This document shows, piece by piece, positions 1 through 5,065 of a stretch of 5,065 bases of DNA. Positions within the stretch are counted from its first letter, which is position 1. Each line of letters begins with the position of its first letter. The stretch is from Paracoccaceae bacterium (GTDB lineage: Bacteria; Pseudomonadota; Alphaproteobacteria; Rhodobacterales; Rhodobacteraceae): contig DOIS01000088.1 of the NCBI GenBank assembly GCA_003511785.1, forward strand, positions 1-5,065, read 5' to 3'. A program made the position numbers and the translations under genes. Under the pieces are notes generated by a model. It saw nothing but the letters and a program-made list of their open reading frames with translations. It did not search any database and was not told where the DNA came from.

Positions 1-364
1 CCGGCACCGGGCGCGGCGCGGTGGCGCGTGGCGCGGTCGGGCTGGCCTCGATGGTGATGACCTCGGGCTTGGCGGCGGGACGGGCGGGCGCGGTGCTGGC
101 CACCTGCTGCCCTCCAAGAGAAGGTTTGTAGCCGCAGACCTGCTTGCGGTCGCGGGTCACGCGCGGCACCCAGGTCGTGGCCCCGTCGATGCCCGCGCGG
201 ATGTAGACGCAGCCGCGGCTGTCCACGTATTGCTTGCCAGCATAGGACGAGGGCGGGAATTCCGCGGGCGGCCCGGCGCTGCGCAGGTTCTGCGCGCCCA
301 CGCCGGTGGTAAGGCCGGTTGTGGCCGTGATCACGGCCAGGGCGACCAGTCTGGTTATCCTCAT
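1..364 (-). CDS. Exported protein, N-terminal part (SPOR-domain-protein-like), runs off the left edge
   Basis: The first 121 codons of a minus-strand gene are present and the 3' part lies outside the window. The protein starts MRITRLVALAVITATTG, a short basic N-terminus followed by a hydrophobic stretch, with a plausible signal peptidase site after VGA (residue 24). The mature part has a compact conserved-looking segment (about residues 35-80) containing PPAEFPPSSYAGKQYVDS, two cysteines (C52, C77) that could pair in the periplasm, and WVPRVTRDRKQVCG. From about residue 88 it becomes an Ala/Pro-rich linker. From memory, this architecture matches rhodobacterial proteins annotated as SPOR-domain proteins, which bind septal peptidoglycan through a C-terminal domain. 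That domain is not visible here, so the family call is inference. ATG 364 is chosen because a GGGGG run sits five bases upstream and it opens directly into the signal peptide. It is oriented like upp, with a 99-base gap. Confidence 0.72.
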   Translation of the reverse strand, partial: MRITRLVALAVITATTGLTTGVGAQNLRSAGPPAEFPPSSYAGKQYVDSRGCVYIRAGIDGATTWVPRVTRDRKQVCGYKPSLGGQQVASTAPARPAAKPEVITIEASPTAPRATAPRPVP

Positions 365-436
365 GCATGCCCCCACAAGCTTTGAGCGATGATGGGATAA
401 AATCAAGCCGCAGTAAAGCCTTGGTTGTGCCGCGTT

Positions 437-459
437 TTCGCCGCATCCGCCGCGGCGAA
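437..459 (-). terminator. Possible hairpin terminator after upp
   Basis: A perfect 8-base inverted repeat, TTCGCCGC / GCGGCGAA, with a 7-base loop starts four bases beyond the upp stop codon. Its position at the end of the cdd-deoA-deoB-upp cluster fits transcription termination or 3'-end protection. There is no U-tract after the stem in the upp direction (the sequence continues AAAACGCGG), so a classical intrinsic terminator is doubtful. In such GC-rich DNA some repeats of this size arise by chance. Confidence 0.35.
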
Positions 460-463
460 GGGC

Positions 464-1096
464 CTATTTCGTGCCGAACATCCGGTCGCCGGCGTCGCCC
501 AGCCCGGGCAGGATATAGCCCTTCTCGTTCAACTCGCGATCGAGCGCGGCGGTGACGATGGGCACGTCCGGGTGTGCCTCCTGCATCCGCGCCACCCCTT
601 CGGGCGCCGCCAGCAGGCACAGGAAGCGGATGTCGGTCGCACCGGCCTGTTTCAGCAGATCGACCGCCGCGACGGTGCTGTTGCCTGTGGCCAGCATCGG
701 ATCGACCACGATCACCATCCGGTCGTTCAGTCCCTCGGGCACCTTGAAATAGTATTGCACGGGCTTCAGCGTGGCCTCGTCCCGGTAGAGCCCGACAAAG
801 CCCACGCGGGCCGAGGGAATCAGCTCCAGCACCCCGTCGAGCATCCCGTTGCCGGCCCGCAGGATCGAGACCAGCGCCAGTTTCTTGCCCGCCAGGATCG
901 GCGCGTCCATCTCTTCCATGGGCGTCTCGACGCCCTGGGTGGTCAGCGGCATTTCGCGCGTGATCTCATAGGCGAGAAGCAGGGTGATCTCGCGCAGGAG
1001 CCGCCGGAAGCTGGCGGTGGAGGTGTCCTTGGCCCGCATCAGGCTCAGCTTGTGCTGCACCAGCGGGTGCGTGACGACGGTCAACGGATCGGACAT
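464..1096 (-). CDS. upp: Uracil phosphoribosyltransferase
   Basis: This cytosolic enzyme converts uracil and PRPP to UMP and diphosphate, the last salvage step for uracil released by DeoA. The protein has 210 residues, normal for bacterial Upp (E. coli about 208). Visible family landmarks are HPLVQHKLSLMR near residues 10-21, SILRAGNGMLDGVLELIP (78-94), the type I phosphoribosyltransferase PRPP loop VVDPMLATGNS (130-140), and the C-terminal uracil-binding segment GYILPGLGDAGDRMFGTK (193-210). The PRPP loop has Asn139 where E. coli has Gly (LATGGS). I believe this variant occurs in other alphaproteobacteria, but that was not checked. ATG 1096 is preceded by AAGGAG at eight bases. It is the last gene of the cluster, 66 bases after deoB, and a hairpin follows its TAG stop. 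Confidence 0.97.
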   Translation of the reverse strand: MSDPLTVVTHPLVQHKLSLMRAKDTSTASFRRLLREITLLLAYEITREMPLTTQGVETPMEEMDAPILAGKKLALVSILRAGNGMLDGVLELIPSARVGFVGLYRDEATLKPVQYYFKVPEGLNDRMVIVVDPMLATGNSTVAAVDLLKQAGATDIRFLCLLAAPEGVARMQEAHPDVPIVTAALDRELNEKGYILPGLGDAGDRMFGTK

Positions 1097-1104
1097 GGGC
1101 GGCT

Positions 1105-1110
1105 CTCCTT
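1105..1110 (-). promoter_or_regulatory. upp ribosome binding site
   Basis: AAGGAG read on the minus strand, eight bases before the upp ATG. It fixes the start and shows that upp is translated independently of deoB, unlike the overlapping genes upstream. The rest of the 66-base deoB-upp gap holds a short GC palindrome (CGGCCCCGGGCCG at 1137-1149) and no recognisable promoter. Confidence 0.75.
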
Positions 1111-1162
1111 CGGTGATTGCCCTGTTTTGGACCGGACGGCCCCGGGCCGCAAGGCGCCAAGC

Positions 1163-2374
1163 CTAGAGAAAGCTGTGCCCCGCCCCCTGCCCCGGCACGC
1201 CCAGATGGGCGGCGATGCTGGCGGCCACGTCGGCGAAGCCCACCTGCCCCAGCGCCCCCGCCCCACGCCCGGCACAGAGCACCGGAACCCGTTCGCGCGT
1301 GTGGTCGGTGCCGCTCCAGGTGGGATCGTTGCCGTGATCGGCGGTGAGGATCATCAGGTCGCCCGCGCGCAGGCGCGGCAGGAGGCGGGCGATTTCGCCG
1401 TCGAACCACTCCAACGCACGGGCATAGCCCGACACGTCCCGGCGGTGGCCGTAAAGGCTGTCGAACTCCACGAAATTGGCGAAGGTCAGGCTCCCTTCGC
1501 CCGACTCGTCCACGGCGCGGGAGAGGTGGCGCATCAGGGTGGCGTCGTCGCCCTTCACACTGGTGTCGAAGCCCTGCATCGAGAAGATGTCGCCTATCTT
1601 GCCGATGGCATGGGCCGCGCCACCGGCCTGCTGCACCCAGTCGCTCAACACCGGCGCCGGGGGCGCGATGGCGAAGTCGCGGCGGTTCGCGGTACGGGTG
1701 AACCCGGCCTCGGGGCTGCCGGTGAAGGGGCGCGCGATCACGCGGCCCACGCGCATCTCGTGCAACATGGGCGCGAGATCGGCGCAGAGCCGGATCAGCC
1801 GGTCCAGCCCGAATGCTTCTTCATGGGCGGCGATCTGGAAGACGCTGTCGGCCGAGGTATAGCAGATCGGCCAGCCGCAGCGCATGTGCTCGGCGCCCAG
1901 CCGGTCGATGATCGCGGTGCCGGGCGCGTGGCAATCGCCCAGGATGCCGCCGGTTCCGGCCAGCGCGGCCACCCGCGCCGAAGACTCCGCCGGAAAGGCG
2001 GGATGGGTGTCGGGGAAGTAGTGCCAGTCCCACGGCACCGGCAGCCCGGCCAGTTCCCAATGCCCCGAGGGCGTGTCCTTGCCGCGCGAGGTCTCGGTCG
2101 CGGCCCCCCAGAGGCCTGTCGGCTCGGCCTCCAGCCCCGGCGTCTCGGCGCCCGAGGCCAGCCGGACCGCCGCGCCCAGCCCCAGCGCGTCGAGCGTGGG
2201 CAGGCGCAGGGGGCCGCTGCGCCCCTCCTCCGCGCGCCCCTCGGCGCAGGCCTGGGCGATGTGGCCCACCGTGTTGGCGCCGGTGTCGGGACGGTCGCCA
2301 TTGAAGTAGTGCGCGGCATCCGGCGCGCCGCCGATTCCGACCGAGTCCATCACTACGAGGAAGGCGCGGCTCAC
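1163..2374 (-). CDS. deoB: Phosphopentomutase
   Basis: DeoB interconverts (deoxy)ribose-1-phosphate and (deoxy)ribose-5-phosphate in the cytosol, linking the phosphorolysis product of DeoA to central carbon metabolism. The protein has 403 residues, close to E. coli DeoB (407). It belongs to the alkaline-phosphatase-like metalloenzyme superfamily. The dimanganese ligands expected from the Bacillus cereus enzyme all have counterparts: D10 (VVMDSVGIGG), D305 and H310 (EFDSLYGH), D346 and H347 (TADHGND), and H358 (TDHTRERVP). The phosphorylated catalytic threonine corresponds to T101 in GKDTPSGHWE. The frame stays open upstream into deoA, but the protein should begin at GTG 2374, just before the conserved SRAFLVVMDSVG. 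This GTG overlaps the deoA stop as GTGA, and GGAAAGGA lies seven bases upstream. The overlap implies translational coupling. Stop is TAG. Confidence 0.97.
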   Translation of the reverse strand: MSRAFLVVMDSVGIGGAPDAAHYFNGDRPDTGANTVGHIAQACAEGRAEEGRSGPLRLPTLDALGLGAAVRLASGAETPGLEAEPTGLWGAATETSRGKDTPSGHWELAGLPVPWDWHYFPDTHPAFPAESSARVAALAGTGGILGDCHAPGTAIIDRLGAEHMRCGWPICYTSADSVFQIAAHEEAFGLDRLIRLCADLAPMLHEMRVGRVIARPFTGSPEAGFTRTANRRDFAIAPPAPVLSDWVQQAGGAAHAIGKIGDIFSMQGFDTSVKGDDATLMRHLSRAVDESGEGSLTFANFVEFDSLYGHRRDVSGYARALEWFDGEIARLLPRLRAGDLMILTADHGNDPTWSGTDHTRERVPVLCAGRGAGALGQVGFADVAASIAAHLGVPGQGAGHSFL

Positions 2375-3687
2375 GGGGCGATCCTTTCCAGGACCAGGTC
2401 GGGCGGGGTCGGGGCGGCGTCGCCGATGGTGATTGCCGCGCGCACCGCGTCGGAGGCGCGGCGGGCGCTGTCCTCGCGGGCGGCGTGGATCACGGCCAGC
2501 GGCTGGCCCTTCTCGACCCGCGCGCCCAGCCGCACCACATTGGCCAGCCCCACCGAAGGGTCGATCCGGTCGCTTTCGATCTGCCGCCCGCCGCCCAGCC
2601 CCACCACGATCAGGCCCAGCGCCTCGCCGTCGATGGCGGTGACATGGCCCGCGCGGTCGGCCCAGACCTCGTGGATCACTGTCGCTTCGGGCAGGAGCCG
2701 GTCCCATTGCTCGACGAACCCCAAGGGCCCGCCCTGCGCGGCGATCATGCGCCCGAACCGCTCGGCCACGCGGCCCTCGCGCAGCGCGGCCAAAAGGCGC
2801 GTCTCGCCCTCCGCCGCGCTCTCCGCCAGTCCCGCATCGACCAGCACCGCGCCGCCCAGCGCGGCGGAAAGTTGCGCCAGCGGCGCCGCCTCGTCTCCCG
2901 CGACCAGCACCCGCATCACCTCGGCCACCTCCAGCGCATTGCCCAGGCTGGGCACCAGCGGCTGGCTCATGTCCGTGATCAGCGCGGTGGTCCGGCAGCC
3001 CGCGTCATTGGCAGTCTCGACCAGGGCACGGGCCAGGGCGCGGGCCTCGTCCCGGGATTTCATGAAGGCCCCGCTGCCGGTCTTGACGTCGAGCACCAGC
3101 GCCTGAAGCCCGGCGGCCAGCTTCTTGGAGAGGATCGAGGCGGTGATGAGATCGAGGCTCTCCACCGTGGCGGTCACGTCGCGCACCGCATAGAGCCGCC
3201 GGTCGGCCGGCGCGATCTTCGCCGAGGCGCCGGCGATGACGCAGCCCGTCTCGGCCACGATCTGTCGCAACCGCGCGCGCGGCATCTGCGTCACCACGCC
3301 GGGGATCGCGTCCAGCTTGTCCAGCGTGCCGCCGGTATGGCCCAGCCCCCGCCCCGAGATCATCGGCACGTAACCGCCGCATTCCGCCAGCGCCGGCGCC
3401 AGCAGGAGCGAGACGCAATCGCCCACACCGCCGGTGGAGTGCTTGTCGATCACCGGCCCGTCGAGTTGCCACTTCAGCACCTCGCCGCTGTCGCGCATGG
3501 CACGCGTCAGCGCGGTGCGCCCCTCGGGGCTGAGCCCCTTCAGGCAGACCGCCATGGCGAAGGCCCCGGCCTGCGCATCGCTGACCCCGCCATCGGCGAG
3601 ACCTTGCGCGAACCAAGCCAGCGCCGCGTCGTCCGGGGTCTCGCCCCGGCGCAGCGCGGCGATGACGGCGCGCGCGTCCATGCTCAT
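2371..3687 (-). CDS. deoA: Thymidine phosphorylase
   Basis: DeoA phosphorolyses thymidine or deoxyuridine to the free base and 2-deoxyribose-1-phosphate in the cytosol. The protein has 438 residues (E. coli 440). Residues aligning with E. coli active-site positions at a constant offset of two are present: phosphate ligands K82, S84, S93, S111 and T121, and base/sugar contacts H83, R169, S184 and K188. Motifs include DKHSTGGVGDCVSL (81-94), SGRGLGHTGGTLDKLD (111-126) and VKTGSGAFMKS (201-211). The classical signature ends in Glu; here residue 126 is Asp, a conservative change. The C-terminal PYNP-type domain is complete, with GLGGGRQ and DPSVGL near 363-381. Coordinates use ATG 3687, whose ATGA overlaps the cdd stop. 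However, the GAAGGG ribosome binding site abuts that codon and suits the ATG six bases further in (3681, giving MDARAVIAALRRG), so the protein may be two residues shorter. It ends in TGA inside the deoB start. Confidence 0.97.
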   Translation of the reverse strand: MSMDARAVIAALRRGETPDDAALAWFAQGLADGGVSDAQAGAFAMAVCLKGLSPEGRTALTRAMRDSGEVLKWQLDGPVIDKHSTGGVGDCVSLLLAPALAECGGYVPMISGRGLGHTGGTLDKLDAIPGVVTQMPRARLRQIVAETGCVIAGASAKIAPADRRLYAVRDVTATVESLDLITASILSKKLAAGLQALVLDVKTGSGAFMKSRDEARALARALVETANDAGCRTTALITDMSQPLVPSLGNALEVAEVMRVLVAGDEAAPLAQLSAALGGAVLVDAGLAESAAEGETRLLAALREGRVAERFGRMIAAQGGPLGFVEQWDRLLPEATVIHEVWADRAGHVTAIDGEALGLIVVGLGGGRQIESDRIDPSVGLANVVRLGARVEKGQPLAVIHAAREDSARRASDAVRAAITIGDAAPTPPDLVLERIAP

Positions 3688-4085
3688 CCCTTCGGTTCGA
3701 TATGGGCGGTGTTGAAGGCGCCGGGCAGCAGCTCGTCGAGCGTCATGGTCATGCTTTCGCCGCGCGTGGTGGACATGGTCACCGGCGTCACCCCGCGCCC
3801 GAACTCAGCCAGTTTCTGGCGGCAACCGCCGCAGGGCGTCACCGGCATAGGCGCGTCGGCGATCACATGCACCTTGACCAATTCGGTCTCGCCCGCCGCG
3901 ACCATCGCCGCGATCGCACCCGCCTCGGCGCAGGTGCCCTGCGGATAGGCCACGTTCTCGACATTGCAGCCGACATAGATCTTGCCGGAGGCCGCCCGCA
4001 GCGCCGCGCCCACCTTGAAGTTGGAATAAGGGGCATGGGCGTTCTGCCGCACCTCTGCCGCCGCTTCGCTCAAACTCTCGACCAT
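3684..4085 (-). CDS. cdd: Cytidine deaminase
   Basis: Cdd hydrolytically deaminates cytidine and deoxycytidine to uridine and deoxyuridine, supplying substrates for DeoA and, indirectly, uracil for Upp. The protein has 133 residues, the length of the small homotetrameric Zn class (as in Bacillus subtilis, about 136) rather than the larger dimeric E. coli type. Substrate-binding NVEN is at 41-44. The zinc site and catalytic glutamate are intact: C52 and E54 in TCAEAGA, and C85 and C88 in PCGGCRQ. YSNFKVGAAL (20-29) and the C-terminal LLPGAF (119-124) are also family-typical. The frame is open further upstream, but ATG 4085 is chosen because AAAGGAG lies five bases before it and the length then matches the family. 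It is the first gene of the cluster, so any promoter should lie in 4086-4180 or inside the divergent small gene. Its TGA stop overlaps the deoA ATG. Confidence 0.97.
   Translation of the reverse strand: MVESLSEAAAEVRQNAHAPYSNFKVGAALRAASGKIYVGCNVENVAYPQGTCAEAGAIAAMVAAGETELVKVHVIADAPMPVTPCGGCRQKLAEFGRGVTPVTMSTTRGESMTMTLDELLPGAFNTAHIEPKG
3688..3693 (-). promoter_or_regulatory. deoA ribosome binding site, bears on start choice
   Basis: GAAGGG on the minus strand ends directly against the first deoA ATG (3687), leaving no spacing. It is six bases from the second in-frame ATG (3681), a normal distance. No other purine-rich site is seen nearby, so initiation at the second ATG, or reinitiation after cdd termination at the first, are the two readings. 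Confidence 0.5.
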
Positions 4086-4090
4086 GCGCG

Positions 4091-4097
4091 CTCCTTT
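4091..4097 (-). promoter_or_regulatory. cdd ribosome binding site
   Basis: AAAGGAG on the minus strand, five bases before ATG 4085. It decides the cdd start against the longer open frame that extends past 4200. Confidence 0.75.
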
Positions 4098-4139
4098 GCC
4101 GGAACCCCTTGGGTCCGTCCTGCGTTTTTCCATCGACTC

Positions 4140-4156
4140 CCCCGGCCCGGCCGGGG
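4140..4156. repeat. GC hairpin in the cdd / small-gene divergent region
   Basis: CCCCGGC, three bases, GCCGGGG form a perfect 7-base stem made only of G:C pairs, followed on the plus strand by TTT. It sits 13 bases before the small gene's GGAG site and 55 bases upstream of the cdd start, so it could be a leader hairpin, an attenuator-like element or a protein site for either gene. In the same gap, an imperfect repeat GGA(A)CCC-CTT-GGGTCC occurs at 4101-4116, next to the cdd ribosome binding site. No convincing -35/-10 promoter pair could be picked out in the 95-base gap. Confidence 0.4.
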
Positions 4157-4180
4157 TTTCAGTTCTAGCGGAGAAGCTCG

Positions 4181-4381
4181 ATGACCAAAACACCCCAAAG
4201 CGCGGCGCTTCTGAAAACCATCGCCGCCACCCCCGAGACCGAGGCACCGGACGAGCCGATGCACGAGGAAACCGCCATAAAGCTGCGCGAGCTGTGCGAG
4301 CGGCAGGGCGAGTCCTTCAATGCCGAATTGACCGAGATCCAGGCGCAGCAGCGGATCGAGGATCTCGAGCACAGAGGCTGA
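4181..4381 (+). CDS. Small DUF3072-like protein
   Basis: A 66-residue, acidic, probably cytosolic protein without signal peptide or membrane segment. Residues 1-25 are low-complexity (Thr/Ala/Pro/Glu). Residues 26-64 look like one small helical domain: PMHEETAIKLRELCERQGES, then FNAELTEIQAQQRIEDLEHR. The pattern A..L..LCE..GE.F...LT...A..RI..L resembles, from memory, the DUF3072 family of short bacterial proteins of unknown function; this is a pattern match, not a profile search. The reading frame has strong GC-rich third positions (GAG, CTG, ATC, GCC), unlike chance ORFs. ATG 4181 has GGAG seven bases upstream. It diverges from cdd across 95 bases and converges on the membrane-protein pseudogene, with 25 bases between the ends. 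No functional link to nucleoside salvage is shown. Confidence 0.75.
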   Translation: MTKTPQSAALLKTIAATPETEAPDEPMHEETAIKLRELCERQGESFNAELTEIQAQQRIEDLEHRG

Positions 4382-4400
4382 CCGCCAAGGGCCGGGCGGT
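4381..4400. terminator. Possible weak hairpin between convergent genes
   Basis: ACCGCC and GGCGGT form a perfect 6-base stem with an 8-base loop, starting at the last base of the small gene's TGA. The position between convergent 3' ends would suit a bidirectional terminator, but there is no T-tract on either side and the stem is short. Confidence 0.25.
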
Positions 4401-4406
4401 GCGTGG

Positions 4407-5015
4407 CTATGGGGTCGACCTTCTCTGCTGCCGCCACCCCATGCCGGCAGCGCACAGAACGCCCAGCGCGAAGTAAAGCTCGGACAGTTCCTCGAAAATC
4501 ATCAGTCGGCTTGCGCCCTGATCCACCGTCGCCGCCAGCCCCGAAAGCTCCTCGGCCGCCTGTCCCAGCACGGCAAAGCCCACCGCGACCCCCAGAACAA
4601 GCAGCACCGGATTGCGATTGCGCAGCCCGTCACGCAGGTGCGGCTAGGTGAAAACCGCCAAACCACCAAGCAGCCACAGGCCCAGGACCACTTGCACGGG
4701 CGTGGTGTGTAGCATGAGGTCCACCACCTCGGCGCCTTGGCGGAGGATGGCGTCGGGGGCCAGGCTCTCCGGTTCGAACTCCCGCTCGGCCAGCAGCAGG
4801 GACAGCATTGCCAGATGCGCCCAGTGCGAGAGGGGCCGCAGCCCCAGGCAAACCAGCGCGGCCAGCGCCAGCGCAAAGGCCGAGGCTGTCTCGACCGGAC
4901 CGCTTTCACTGAAATAGGGGCGAAGCTGGACCGGAAAGGCCGTGAGCAGCAGCGCCACCGCACCGGCAAGCCCCGTGACCGCGGCCACATGCCTGCCGCC
5001 TGTCGATGCCCGCAT
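4407..5015 (-). pseudogene. Polytopic membrane protein gene with an in-frame stop
   Basis: The frame runs from ATG 5015 (AGGAAAGGG six bases upstream) to TGA at 4407 and would encode 202 residues, but codon 124 is TAG (4644-4646). Both halves are in the same frame and both look coding. By eye there are about six membrane segments: roughly residues 10-30, 43-60, 64-77 and 104-122 before the stop, and 137-155 and 173-192 after it. Between segments lie charged patches, AEREFEPESL (76-85), HLRDGLRNRNP (126-136) and EELSELYF. The downstream half could only start at a GTG without a ribosome binding site and in mid-domain, so it is unlikely to be a separate gene. The family is not recognised. The interruption could be a real nonsense mutation, a sequencing error or, least likely, readthrough; a truncated 123-residue product (4644-5015) with four segments is another possibility. 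The 50 bases upstream to the window edge show nothing else. Confidence 0.62.
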
Positions 5016-5065
5016 CTGACGCCCTTTCCTGATCGGTTCGCCCGGTGCCTAGGGTCAGGACTCAT

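Noticed and set aside
1137..1149. A GC palindrome (CGGCCCCGGGCCG) between deoB and upp as a terminator
   Set aside because: The usable stem is about four base pairs, no U-tract follows, and upp functionally belongs with the cluster.
425..3106. An 893-codon open frame on the plus strand, antisense to upp, deoB and most of deoA
   Set aside because: It begins at TTG, has no ribosome binding site, and its translation is rich in His, Arg, Gln, Gly and Pro without domain motifs. It lies opposite three enzymes with intact active sites. Long antisense frames are expected opposite genes with GC-rich third positions.
2485..3948. A 487-codon plus-strand frame antisense to deoA and cdd
   Set aside because: It has the same low-complexity, His/Arg/Gln-rich composition as the other antisense frame and crosses the deoA-cdd junction. 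It is a shadow of the minus-strand genes.
4165..4200. A possible cdd promoter (TTTTGG, 17 bases, TAGAAC on the minus strand)
   Set aside because: Only two of six and four of six positions fit the sigma-70 consensus. In a GC-rich alphaproteobacterium this is too weak to annotate.
4409..4442. The inverted repeat ATGGGGT / ACCCCAT with a 20-base loop as a terminator for the small gene
   Set aside because: It has a long loop, a short stem and no T-tract, and it lies inside the 3' coding end of the membrane protein frame. A chance occurrence is likely.
4407..4607. A separate 66-residue membrane protein downstream of the TAG
   Set aside because: Its only candidate start is a GTG with no ribosome binding site, in the middle of a hydrophobic segment that continues from the upstream half in the same frame. 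It is better explained as the tail of the interrupted gene.
4502..5065. A 187-codon minus-strand frame overlapping the membrane protein gene
   Set aside because: The translation is dominated by Arg, Trp, Cys and Pro with no hydrophobic segments. The frame starting at 5015 has a good ribosome binding site and clear membrane segments, so this one is out-of-frame noise. It also does not bridge the amber codon as a frameshift would, because both halves of the real gene are in the same frame.

Overview
This 5,065-base window is very GC-rich. Gene content and protein sequence suggest an alphaproteobacterium of the Rhodobacterales (Rhodobacter/Roseobacter group). That placement is inferred from the protein style, such as the edge protein with a WVPRVTR...C core, and from the cdd-deoA-deoB-upp arrangement. 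It was not checked against a database.

The centre (464-4085, minus strand) is one pyrimidine nucleoside salvage cluster, transcribed right to left as cdd, deoA, deoB, upp. The cdd/deoA and deoA/deoB junctions are 4-base start/stop overlaps (ATGA and GTGA). upp follows deoB after 66 bases and has its own good ribosome binding site. Together the enzymes deaminate (deoxy)cytidine to (deoxy)uridine (Cdd), split deoxyuridine or thymidine into base plus 2-deoxyribose-1-phosphate (DeoA), isomerise the sugar phosphate to deoxyribose-5-phosphate (DeoB), and recover free uracil as UMP with PRPP (Upp). DeoC, which would finish sugar catabolism, and a DeoR/CytR-type regulator are not in the window. All four proteins have normal lengths and intact catalytic residues.

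The left edge (1-364, minus) holds the N-terminal 121 codons of an exported protein with a signal peptide and an Ala/Pro-rich linker. It looks like the rhodobacterial SPOR-domain protein type, but the SPOR domain itself would lie outside the window.

To the right, a small plus-strand gene (4181-4381) diverges from cdd and encodes a 66-residue protein resembling DUF3072. The divergent gap of 95 bases carries a strong GC hairpin. Convergent to it is a minus-strand polytopic membrane protein gene (4407-5015), whose frame is interrupted by a single in-frame TAG at 4644-4646. It is called a pseudogene, with sequencing error as the main alternative.

No mobile element, CRISPR array, rRNA or tRNA was found, and nothing in the window points convincingly to an undescribed system. 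The most notable oddity is the interrupted membrane protein gene.
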